A stretch of 64,000 nt of DNA from Caenorhabditis remanei (taxonomy: Eukaryota; Nematoda; Chromadorea; Rhabditida; Rhabditidae). The notes below the pieces were generated by a model. It saw only the letters and a list, made by a program, of their open reading frames with translations, had not been told where the DNA came from and did not search any database. Shown in pieces: positions 41,748 to 51,640 of the stretch. The position numbers were made by a program, and so were the translations under genes. The first letter of the stretch is position 1, and every line of letters starts with the position of its first letter. The DNA is taken from the NCBI RefSeq assembly GCF_010183535.1, contig NC_071330.1, positions 7,731,717-7,795,716 on the forward strand, given 5' to 3'.

Positions 41748-42681
41748 ATGTTTGAGGAGAAACTTTTAGTCTCTGTGGCCACTGTCCTTTCCGGTTTGGC
41801 CATTGCCGCCTGCCTCATTGTGGTTCCATCCCTCTACAATACCATCGATGAGATCCATAATGAAGTACTTGACGGTGTTCGTCTCTTCCGTGTCGAGACT
41901 GAGTCCGCATGGACTGAAATGATGGATGTTCAAGTGCTTGTTACTCCACCAACCAAGCCACGTGTCAATCCATTCAACTCTGTCTTCCGTCAAAAGCGTC
42001 AAACATTCTCTGGACTTCCAGCATGGTGTCAATGTGAGCCAAAGAAGCCAACATGTCCACCGGGACCACCAGGACCACCAGGACCAGCTGGACAGCCAGG
42101 TTGGTACATCTTTCATTTCTTTTTATTTCATTCATTTTTCAGGAACCCCAGGAGCCCCAGGACCAAAAGGACCAGACAGTACCACCACATATGCTCCAAT
42201 TGACTGTCATCAACCAAACCCAGGATGCGTCAAGTGCCCACAAGGACCAGCTGGACCAGTTGGACCATCAGGACCTGCAGGACCAAAGGGATCAGATGGA
42301 CGTCCAGGACAACCAGGAAACGGCGGAAAGCCAGGAGTTCCAGGAGGTCCAGGACCAAAGGGAGACAACGGAGCACCAGGAGCCAATGGTGGACCAGGAA
42401 AGCCAGGATCACCAGGAAAAGATGGGCAACGTGGAAAGGGACATGCTGGAGCACCAGGAGCTCCAGGAAAGGCTGGACCAGCTGGAGCACCAGGAGGACC
42501 AGGAAAGAACGGTTCTGATGGAACTCCAGGACCTGCTGGACCAGCTGGAGGACCAGGACAACCAGGAAACAAGGGATCTGATGGACGTCCAGGAACTCCA
42601 GGAGCTCCAGGAGGACCAGGACATGATGCTGCATATTGTGCATGCCCACCAAGATCTGCTGTCTTTGTCTCTAAGCATTAA
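41748..42681 (+). CDS. Cuticle collagen
   Basis: Exons 41748-42099 and 42143-42681 encode 296 residues. The order is that of nematode cuticle collagens: an N-terminal non-collagenous domain with a hydrophobic segment ([20 protein letters not shown]), a subtilisin-type site RQKR, a short Gly-X-Y block, a cysteine cluster ([11 protein letters not shown]), a long Gly-X-Y domain and a C-terminal cysteine motif AYCACPP. After proteolysis and disulphide cross-linking such chains build the exoskeleton layers. The strong GGACCA codon bias creates long meaningless frames on both strands here. It may be a substrate class of the astacin at the start of the window, but nothing links the two directly. Confidence 0.96.
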
Positions 42682-42862
42682 ATTTCAGTTATTCGGGAAT
42701 AAATTTTCGAACATTCAAATATTGATCTGTTTTAATTGATCTGTAGAAATTGATCTTTGGAAGATGTATTCCGAGAAAGAGTTTACTTGTTTGAGCAATT
42801 GGTTGCTTAAATTAATTAATTTATTAAACGAGCTGAAATAATGAAACAAGTAGTAATTCCTA

Positions 42863-44146
42863 TTATGCATCCAAAAAACTGTTATCTTTCTGATTGGCCT
42901 CTTCAAAGTTTTTCCATTTTTCTTTCTCTTCTTCTCGATCTTTTTCCTTTGCTTCTCTTCTTTCAACTCTTGTTTCTTCTCCTGTTTTTTGAACTACTAT
43001 TCTTTTTGATTTTTTCTTTTTGATTTTCCTTCTTTTTCTCTTTTCCATTTGTCTGGATTGCTCCAATCTCTTCCGTTCTTCTTTTTCTTTTTCCTGTTTT
43101 TTCGTGTAATACATGTAACCAGCAACCGCGGAAATTCCAATACAAATGAACATTCCGAGAATTAAAATTCCAAGGAATATGCCTGAACCAGAAGAAGATG
43201 CTTCTGTTGGTTCGAGAGTCGGAAGTGTTGGTGGAACAGGCGCCGGCTGGGCTGGAGCTGGAGCTTGAGGTGCAGGTTGAGGTGTAGGTAAAGCTGTCCT
43301 TGGTGCTGGGGTAGACTGGAGTCCGGCGATGTTTTGAGGATCATTGTAATCTCCTGCTGTATTAATATCATGTCTGCTGCGTCGAATCGAGCACAGCCCA
43401 GTTGCTGAAAAAAGTTTCTGTTCGAGCAGGCCATATTCATAAAATACAGACTCTAGTTACGCTTTGATTTCGAAACGAATCATAATATCAATATACTTTT
43501 ACGACCCTTGAGTACATTCAGAATCCATTTACCGTAAATACTGTATTATAACGGTATGCCGTTATATTTTTCAACTGTTTCCCAGAGAAATTTTGTGATA
43601 TTAGAAACACATTAAAATTAAACAAAAAAACTTTTTGGACGTTCTAATTGCTGATCAAGAAGTTACTAATCACCCTGCTTCTAATCAGAACCAAGAAAAA
43701 ACACCGGGATAATTATATTCATGAACTCCGAATATAGATGGGGTGCCGTTATAATACAGGTGTCGTTCTATTACAGATGCCGTTATATTACAGTATTTAC
43801 GGCACTTACCATTTTTCCAATTTCGCCGACAAAATTCAGTTTTTGCTGAATCAAGTACGAATTTGCAGTTGTTCTTCACACCTCCACTTCCATTTGTACA
43901 TTCCGAAGTCAGTTTTGAATAAAACGTCTCACAAATCTCTGAAAATCGTTATTTTTATTACTTTACAATCTGATTTTTTAAAACCTGAATCATTGTTTCG
44001 GAGGCATTTAGTCTCAAGTTGTTGGACACTGAAAGTCTTGTTTTAGAATGATTCTAGATCTTTAGAATGCCTACACTTTTTGAATAGCTCTTCGAGAAGA
44101 TTCCAATTGTGATGAAGAAGAAAAAGAAAACATTAAAATAACACAT
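42863..44146 (-). CDS. Type I single-pass membrane orphan with basic tail
   Basis: My model is 44077-44146, 43985-44028, 43810-43936 and 42863-43404, 260 residues, total divisible by three. It has a signal peptide (MCYFNVFFFFFITIGIFSKS), a small ectodomain with five cysteines (ICETFYSKL, NNCKFVLDSAKTEFCRRN, TGLCSIRR), a proline-alanine stalk (PAPQAPAPAQPAPVPPTLPT), one membrane helix (IFLGILILGMFICIGISAVA) and a highly charged lysine-arginine-glutamate tail. Exon 3 must use the AG two bases after the first CAG (TTTTCAGAG) to keep the signal-peptide frame; the alternative gives an N-terminus without a signal. I recognise no family. Intron 3 is largely a repeat element that touches the splice donor. 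Confidence 0.65.
43530..43805. repeat. MITE-like element filling an intron
   Basis: The left end TACCGTAAATACTGTATTAT (43530) and the right end (43780-43805) are reverse complements with two or three mismatches. Next to the right end lies a 17-bp tandem repeat in three copies (43743-43793; pattern nTGCCGTTATAnTACAG). No coding sequence. Confidence 0.7.
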
Positions 44147-44236
44147 TCTTCAACAAAAAACTGTTCGTTGAACTCTTGAATTCAGAAATTCAGTCCAAAG
44201 TCAGTACAGTTCAGGTTGGTAATACCGCCCCATAAG

Positions 44237-44877
44237 ATGTCCTCAACTGTTCCACATTCAATTTTTAGTATTCTAAAAACCATTAAATTCAAATTTTTTC
44301 AATATTACGAATCTCATTTATCATTATCGCGAATGGAACCTCAATTGAAAAGAATAATTAAAAGAAAATGGAAATCGAGTGGAGGAAGACCTAGGTCCAA
44401 CTCGCGAAATTATGGAAATGGTGTTTCAGGTTTGCTTAGAAAACGAGTTTCATCACAGATGCAAGATAAATTATTTCAGTTTCCCCTGGGAACTTGACAA
44501 CAAATGAACCCACAACACCAACAACTACAACTACAACAACAACAACAACTACTACTACAACTATTCCAACTACAACTCTTTCTCTGACAACTGAATCATC
44601 TTCTACCGAAACAATTGTAACAATAGTTATTCTGCTCGGAGCTCTAGTTGCATGTGGAATTGGGGCTTTCTTCGCCTACAAGCGCTTCTTCAAAAACAAG
44701 AAACCTTCACCATCCATTCAAAGTAAAAAAAGACGAAAGAGATCAGGTGATTCTGGAAAAAAGAAGAAAACACAACGAAAACAGAAGAAAAAAGACGAAG
44801 ATGATGATGATGATAAATCTGCTCCAGTGATATATTCCGAGAAGAAACATTTTTCAGGAGTAATTGTCAACTATTGA
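44237..44877 (+). CDS. Threonine-rich single-pass membrane orphan with lysine-rich tail
   Basis: Exons 44237-44429 and 44480-44877 join in phase for 196 residues. The N-terminal part is basic (PQLKRIIKRKWKSSGGRPRS), then a threonine tract of mucin type, one membrane helix (TIVTIVILLGALVACGIGAF) and a tail rich in lysine and then aspartate (KKKDEDDDDDKSAP). No cleavable signal is seen, so either a 5' exon is missing or the helix is a signal anchor. It starts 90 bp from the divergent membrane orphan at 42863-44146, which has the same build: low-complexity stalk, one helix, lysine-rich tail. Confidence 0.6.
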
Positions 44878-46316
44878 ATTTTTCGGCTTACCAATTATAA
44901 ACTCTTTTTTTCAATCGTTTCATCTGGGTTCATTTCAAACTAGACACTTTGATTTATTATGTACGAAAAAAATCAAGAATCATTACTTGTTTGGGACAAG
45001 AACCAGACCGTGAGAAGCGAAACGACACAATTTTTCCGTAGTTTCTCATACTTTTGATACCATACTTGTCAAATGACGGGCCGGCCCGCCGGCCCGGCCC
45101 GGCCCGGCCCGGCCCGGCCCGCCGGGCCGGGCCGGGCCGGGCCTGAAAAGATTAGGCCCGGGCCGGCCCGTCAGGCCCGTCTTGTCAGGAATATGGGATT
45201 TTTGAGAAAAATTTTCAATTTTTTTTTTCAATTTTCAATTTTTTTTGCGGAAAAATTGACAAAAAGACACTCATATTATTCTATGAGAAAAGTCTGAGTT
45301 CATCTCAGTACACCTTAATCAAATTTGAAAAAAAAAATTGAAAAAAAATTGAAAAAAAAATTCCCTCCAAAAAGACGGGCCTGACGGGCCGGGCCGGGCC
45401 GGGCCGGGCCGGGCCGGGCTTCGGGCCGGGCCGGGCCGGGCCTGACGTTTTGAAAAAAAAGCCCGGCCCGGCCCGGCCCGGCCCGGCCCTTGACAAGTAT
45501 GTTTGATACCAGTTTCTATGAGTACAATACTCCCACGAAGAGAGACCGAACTTCAACGAAATCTAGGAACTTCTACGTTCAATCAGTTTTTCATTGAGTA
45601 AGTTGTTAAATCCATCATTTTTGTTTCTCAAAAAGCAGTCCGTCATTTTTCAAAGTGTTATCATGGATTTCTGTTCATATCGGTCAGAATAGTTTTCAAA
45701 ATGAAGTGAGAAAAATACTAGAAGTTGGTAAATGATTTTCTAGTGGCATTTTAGTCGAGGCTCGAACCTAGTATTCGTCGGATTCTTACAATGATGGTAC
45801 AAATCAGTAGTAAAATATATGTCTGGTTGAGAATAGAATTCCCGCAAGAGATGTGACCAAAGACTTCGTACATCTATTTTTATCAATGTTTGAATAATAC
45901 TAGAGCACAGAATCTTCTAACCAAGGCTGTATCAATAATAAAAAAGTCATGAATCACGCCCTTCTCATTCATCAGTGTCTCCAACTTCTACTAATTCATT
46001 CAAATTTTCACAACTTTTTTGTAGTTCCCACCATCAACGTCATTGTTCTTTCTCTTCCGGTCACTGCATTCAAAGAAAAAAGAGCATGCTCTTCATTCTT
46101 TTTCTCCTGGAACCAACCCGTTACATCTTCAACTGGAGACTAAAAAAAACAATTTCAATAGTGATCTGTTCTTTTAATCTACAATATCCTTTTCTGATTA
46201 GAACATTCTAGTCTTGTTTTCGCAATTCTCAAAGTCTGATAGTGAGATCAGACCGTGTGAAACATTTTTTCTAAAACTTTTTGTTTTTCAGATAAATCTT
46301 CGATCTCAGAGAAACC
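44878..46316. other. Intergenic region holding a GGGCC MITE
   Basis: Apart from the transposon at 45061-45501 the stretch is AT-rich with short frames only. It should contain the promoter of the 7TM gene at 46317. Confidence 0.5.
45061..45501. mobile_element. GGGCC-ended MITE with 8-bp target duplication
   Basis: A 441-bp element. The ends CATACTTGTCAA and TTGACAAGTATG are perfect 12-bp inverted repeats, followed inward by long CCGGG/GGGCC tracts that pair with each other within and between the two ends. The flanks are the exact direct repeat TTTGATAC (45053-45060 and 45502-45509). The AT-rich centre has no reading frame. The 8-bp duplication and CA-start fit a hAT-like non-autonomous element related to 23826-24066. 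Confidence 0.88.
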
Positions 46317-47655
46317 ATGCAGTTCGATGACATCTTCAAATATGTTCATATTCTCTCAATTCTATCGTTTATTTACATGCTGATAACTGTGTTACTCGTT
46401 TGGAAAATGTATAAAGTGTACCATTCGAGTCGAACAATTTATAAGTCAATTGTAGTTCATCAGTGTTTATTCAAAACTTTCATATGGATGCAAGTGGCGG
46501 TTAGTTTCTAATTTCTTCGGATCATTCGGTCTTTGTAGAATACTGTAGGAGTACTGTAATTGTATTGGGAAAGTACATTTGACATACGTTTTTCATTTCT
46601 AAACATGAGGTTTCTTTTCAGAATTTGTCCTTCTTCATATTTGACAATATAGTATTCCGACTACCATCAACCGGCTATTTCACTGATCTCTGTGATTCGA
46701 TTGCCCCAAGTCATTTCCTCAAATTACTGTACATGGGTCAATTATTTACTAACTATAGCTCGATTTATTACTCTTTCCTATTCTGCTTCATTCGACTCAT
46801 TATGATTTTTTATGCTGGTGATCATGAAAAAGTAAGATAAAAATATAAGTAACTAATAATGAATCATTCAGAAATTTTCAGATTTGCAAGAAAATATTTT
46901 CATTTTTCATTCCATTTACATTGGTTTCACCCATATGTGCAGATTTCTACATGATTGTTGCTCCGGGAGCATGTCGAAGACTCAAACCACCGTATCCATA
47001 CGGATCAATTTCGATTTCATTTGGAGAGACATTGTTCAACGTGAATCAGGTCAACCAACATGTTTCCATAATCTATTGTTTTTCAGATAAGAACTGACAA
47101 TTTCATACTCGGATTGACTTTTCTCGCTCCATTGGCTATTCTCTTTCTTAATATTTTGTTGGTTTTCAAAGTTCGAAGAATTTTATTTGAACGAAAGTGG
47201 GTATCGAAAAGGAAGACGGATAACATAATTTCGAGTTTAATTTTCAGAATGAATTCGAGTAAGAAGCAGAGAAAATCACATATATCTCTGACACTGACGA
47301 CACTCGCAATTATGATTCAACATCTTGCGTCGGGAGCAAAAACGGTAATTTTTATTATTTATTACAAATCTGAAAACTTTCAAACAGAAATTGTGTACGT
47401 TGGAGTAAAAATTTTTTAAGTACTTGTAATGGAAAATATTCTAATATTTTGAGATAATTTTGAAACAGTTTCTAACAAAATTCTCGATCTATTTGTTTTC
47501 AGGTCATTGGGATCGTTCGTCCAGAACTAGTTCCGTATGCTCTGATCATCAGACACCGTTTGATTGATCTCGGAATGATTTCAGTTCCATGGATTTTTTA
47601 TATTTCTCATCCAATGTTTCATGAAAAGACAGCGAGAGTTTCTTCATTCACATAG
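46317..47655 (+). CDS. 7TM chemoreceptor, Srg-superfamily-like
   Basis: Six exons: 46317-46499, 46622-46831, 46882-47049, 47087-47196, 47248-47344 and 47503-47655, giving 306 residues. Seven hydrophobic segments are visible, from ILSILSFIYMLITVLLVWKM through YYSFLFCFIRLIMIFYAG, GLTFLAPLAILFLNILLVF and a last segment before PWIFYISHPMF. The end (LIDLGMISVPWIFYI) resembles the Srg/Srv group of nematode receptors, but the exact class is uncertain. Intron 4 (47197-47247) is 51 bp and has no stop in frame, so its retention would add 17 residues to the third cytoplasmic loop. Ligand unknown. Confidence 0.75.
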
Positions 47656-47828
47656 TGTTGGTTTTATCCTGTTTTATGTTTTGTTTCATTTTCACAATTC
47701 CGTGAAATCAAGTATTTTTTCAACCGAATCATTGTATTATCCAACATTAAAGTTTTATTCAAAAGACCGTTCAAGAGTATTTTCAGAAGTCATCTCTTGT
47801 TTGGATTAATCTGAAACTGTTCAAGTGA

Positions 47829-48499
47829 TCACTCATCATCCTCTTCCTCAGTTTCATTGTCCTCATTCTCATCATGTTCCTCTTCTTCTTCTTCCTGATA
47901 TTCTCTCTCAATAACTTCCAATGCTTTGATCAATATCATTCCGACTGAAAATATATTATGAGATCTATCTAGTATCTGGTAACTTACGCATTATATCCAA
48001 ACAAGTCTCCGCTTGAACAATTCTCTCAATTGGCCATTTATGAGCTTCCTCGAAGAAATATTTCGAACGAAAAGTGCCATAATACTCGAGAGCTGAAACA
48101 AATAAGTTGATTTCATTTCGACTTTTTTTGATTTGAGAACACTAACTTTCCAAACTTTTACACGAAAGATATACATTGGAGACGCTAACAAACATCAATG
48201 CGATTGTGAGATGAATTGCCCATGCAATGAGATCAGCACGCACCCAACAGAGACCAACAAATGCATTCAGAAGAAATTCAGAGTGTTGGAAATAAGATCC
48301 TTTCATCAGATACTTTGCATAGGTCATTTGACGGAATCGGAACGATGCACAAGCAATTATGAATCCCTGGAATTCACAGAATCTACAACATTACTTGTTA
48401 AACTACAGTACGCACCACACAAATCTGGAATTTTCCAGAAGCATCGATCATCTTTCGTTTCAAAAACTGCTCCAAACAGAGTAAAAATAGAATTGAAAT
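47829..48499 (-). CDS. Multi-pass membrane orphan with acidic tail, 5' end unresolved
   Basis: Exons 48416-48499, 48147-48366, 47988-48092 and 47829-47944 join in phase. The product has hydrophobic segments (ISILFLLCLEQFL, GFIIACASFRF, DLIAWAIHLTIALMFVSVSN, MLGMILIKALEVI) and ends in a long acidic tail (EREYQEEEEEEHDENEDNET). A further 5' exon probably lies near 48530-48610. I recognise no family. It follows another minus-strand membrane orphan (49215-50726); both have an exon that starts TTTTTGA directly after CAG, so they could be old tandem duplicates. Confidence 0.5.
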
Positions 48500-49214
48500 C
48501 TGACGAAATTGGCTTTATGTGAAACACACAAAACCTTGTTTTGAGGGTCTCTTTCTCCGAAAAAGGGATGAAATCTGCAGAAAACCTCTATTTTTCGGTC
48601 GTAAATTCTGAAGAGTCCTTCTCCGGTTGCCAGGTGTGTTCCTCTTTTTCGAAATGTCGTAAAAATGAATTCAGAATTTATGAGAGTAGCTCTTGTAGAA
48701 GTGAATACAAGAAAGGACGAAAGAAGAAGAAGAAGAAGGAAAAGATAATTATAGATCTGTCACGGAGCCATAAATTGAAGTTGAAAAGAGTGTGTGTCTG
48801 AGTGAAATACACCTGTCCTTCACGCTATAATTTATGTTTTTCTCTCTCCAGTTAAGTCAATTCTATTTCTGCTTTTCCATTCTCATTTTCAAGCAAGATT
48901 GAGATTTCTATGATGAATTGGAAATCGGAATCTAGTAATATTTCGAGTAGCCAAGGCCACTAATTATCAGATTAGAATGCCCTTCATTTTTTCCAAATGA
49001 GAAAATGGTTCATTTGCAATGTGTTCGTGTGCAGAAGTGTGACACTTTGTGTAATGAAGGAAATATTAATTCAAAAACACTGAATCACTCAATTTATTGA
49101 ATTCTGATTACTTATGTACAAAAATGAATGGAATACCTGAAATATATTTGTACATCATAAATACACCCGAATAATGCAAGATTCTTTCGATTTTAAGAGA
49201 TTAATACGGCTCAC
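48500..49214. other. Spacer between two minus-strand membrane orphans
   Basis: About 700 bp. It may contain the first exon and promoter of the downstream gene and the 3' flank of the upstream one. No repeat seen. Confidence 0.35.
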
Positions 49215-50726
49215 TCAAACTATTTCACCCATTTCTTTCTCCTTTTTCTCTTTAATCTTTTCCATTGCGAATTCATAAGTTGGAGGTGGTTCGTCTGATT
49301 CGCTTGTTGATGCTCCATTTTCAACATCGTTTTCTGAACATTTCGGTGCCGATGATTGTCTAGTCATGTCAGACGGTTTCGGAACTGAAATTGTTTTTGA
49401 AATGAAATGACAAATAAAGTTTGTATCAAGTTTCGAAAAACTCACGACATTTAGCAAAAAGATTATAACTTGGCGGAGGTCTTCTATTTTCAACACCATC
49501 TTGATCCCGATAAAAAGCCGCAATTGCATTAAAAAGGAAGTAATTCTGAAAAAAGATATAATTCATTCTAATCAGAGATAGCTCAAAATATACCTCATAG
49601 ATATGAGATAACAAAGCAATAAAAACCATTAAAAGTCGTGGAGCAGATCCAGAAGTTCCATTATCCGCATCAAGAATTGCATTGAAAAGAGCACAAGCGG
49701 ATACAACAACCTGAAATTTGGCATCTACGATCTTGGCATCTATTTATGAAGTTTACTCACTTTGTAAAGAACGTCCGGAAGCATGACTGATGGTCTTTTC
49801 AGGTATAATCCTGATAATATGAAACAATTAACATTAATTACTTCCGAAAAACTACAAACCTGTTATAGAAATTCCTATGAGAGCAGATGAAATGCAGAAC
49901 AAAACATCTAAAAATATTGGTTGTTTACTGAACATCCATGAAATAAGTATCAGATCAGCTGAGTAGTTTAGCAAAGAAATTGCACAGTATGCTCTTCTTG
50001 TCTGAAAATTAAATGGTTGTTTGCTGATTTGTGGAATTGAAATTTGGTACATTCTGAACATTTTCTATTGAAACATCAGATTTGAATTCTGGTGGAACAA
50101 CGAATCCTAACTTTTTAATTTGTGTTTTGAGGAAACGTGTTGGATGAAAAAGTCTCAAAGTCCCATGATTAAAACTGTAATCAATTTCGATCCACCGTGG
50201 CCAATGATTTCTGGATTTTTCTTTTAGTACCAAAATTTGGAAGTTTTTGAATCTTTCAGAGTCTGTTATTAACAACTTACTAATGATCAATTTTCGTTCT
50301 CAATTTTCTCATTGTCAATCTCTTTTGTTCCAAGATCTTTATACTTGAAATTTTTTGAAGAAAAAACCATTAAATTTCCAAAGATGGTTTTTGACAGACA
50401 CAGGACCTCGTGTAAGTTCAACTAGAAGCCTTCTGATCTCACACACAATTAATCAATCCCATGACTTCTCTGTTCTAATTCAAATGAAGCATTGAATTTA
50501 AATTTAATTATAGAAAACGGACTTGAATAAAAACCCACTAAATTTCCGAAATAATCACCTCAAACTCTCGAATATCTCGTCTTTTGAAGAATTTTCTCAA
50601 AAACTGAGACATAATTGGAGAAAACGTCGAAAATAATAAATTGGAGAGAAAAGTGTAATCATTATCAATAGTAGACACGAAGGGAATATTAGAAGACGTA
50701 CCAGTTCCACAAGACCGCCCAATCAT
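49215..50726 (-). CDS. Membrane orphan with two PPxY motifs, 5' part uncertain
   Basis: The 3' exons are clear: 50051 to about 50210, 49860-50001, 49761-49810, 49594-49710, 49446-49545 and 49215-49384. They encode four hydrophobic segments (YCAISLLNYSADLILISWMF, FLDVLFCISSALIGISIT, VLYKVVVSACALFNAILD, LLMVFIALLSHIYENYFLF) and a cytoplasmic tail with PPPSY and PPPTY, the PY motifs bound by WW domains of Nedd4-type ubiquitin ligases. 5' exons near 50562-50610 and 50702-50726 (ATG at 50726) have good splice sites, but I could not join them in phase. The four-helix plus PY tail layout recalls LAPTM/Ndfip-like lysosomal or endosomal proteins, without sequence proof. Confidence 0.5.
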
Positions 50727-51640
50727 CCCTCTTCGTCGAAAATGACGTATTTTTCATATTTTAAGTTGACATATTTAGAGGAAAGATCAACCAGATTTGA
50801 AAAAAGAACATACTTTCAAATGTCGACTCCAACAATGCAACTTCTGCCAAATTTTATGGAAAGTCAAGCCGAAATTCATTTCGGTTCGTAGTCGATAGTC
50901 AATAGAATCGGAATGTGATCTTCTTCTTCTTCAAATGAAAATAGTTGTCTTCTTCTTATTCTTTTACAAGGTCTCCCCCCCAAGAATCTTTCATCTTCAA
51001 ACTTATGACGTCGAAAGATGGTCGATCAAATGATATAAGTAGATAGTGCGTGCGGAAGATCATCTATCAAAAACTTTTTATTTCACATCTGTGCGTCTAT
51101 TATAGGAAAAACAGGGGAAGGGATAGATTAGAGAGATGGGAACTGAGTCTGTGTCGGTGTGAAAAGAAACAACCCATACGGCAAAAACAAACTAGCAGTC
51201 GAATGAACTTGTTATTGGTGAAAATCTACTTCAAAACTTCAATTGGTAACAAAAAACGGTGAAAACAATCGTCCGATTTTTTGATGTGGCAGAGGCGTGA
51301 AGAGTTTGGCTTGTTTGGGGACATGGGATGGGGGTATAGGAAAAGAAAAATCCAGGACTCTAGAAAAAGGAAATCAGGGGGGCAAATGTGGGAAAAGCTC
51401 TTTAGAAAAGGAAGTTGGGGACATGAAACACGAATCTTTACAGTATAGGGGAAAAGTATCAATGAAACTTTCAGTATGAAGGAATTCATATTATGCTTTT
51501 AAAGTGAGACGAAGTTTACGAGCATAGGGGATCAGACATCGAGTATCTCGAATAAAGGGAAGAATTGGGGAGTTAACAACAAATTTACCTGTGTTAAGGG
51601 GAGGAAAACAAGTGGAAAATGAAGAAATTATTAGAGTCAC
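50727..51640. other. Spacer before acs-4 3' end
   Basis: About 900 bp, partly purine-rich (51290-51450). It probably includes the acs-4 3' UTR. The frames here are low-complexity. Nothing else seen. Confidence 0.45.

Noticed and set aside
41766..42739. Several long frames on both strands over the collagen
   Set aside because: The regular GGACCA codon pattern of Gly-X-Y repeats keeps all frames open; only the frame with Gly at every third residue is real.
45073..45556. Gly/Pro/Ala/Arg-rich frames across the GGGCC tracts
   Set aside because: They are translations of the transposon end repeats and have no gene context. The tract is part of a mobile element, not a free-standing hexanucleotide expansion.
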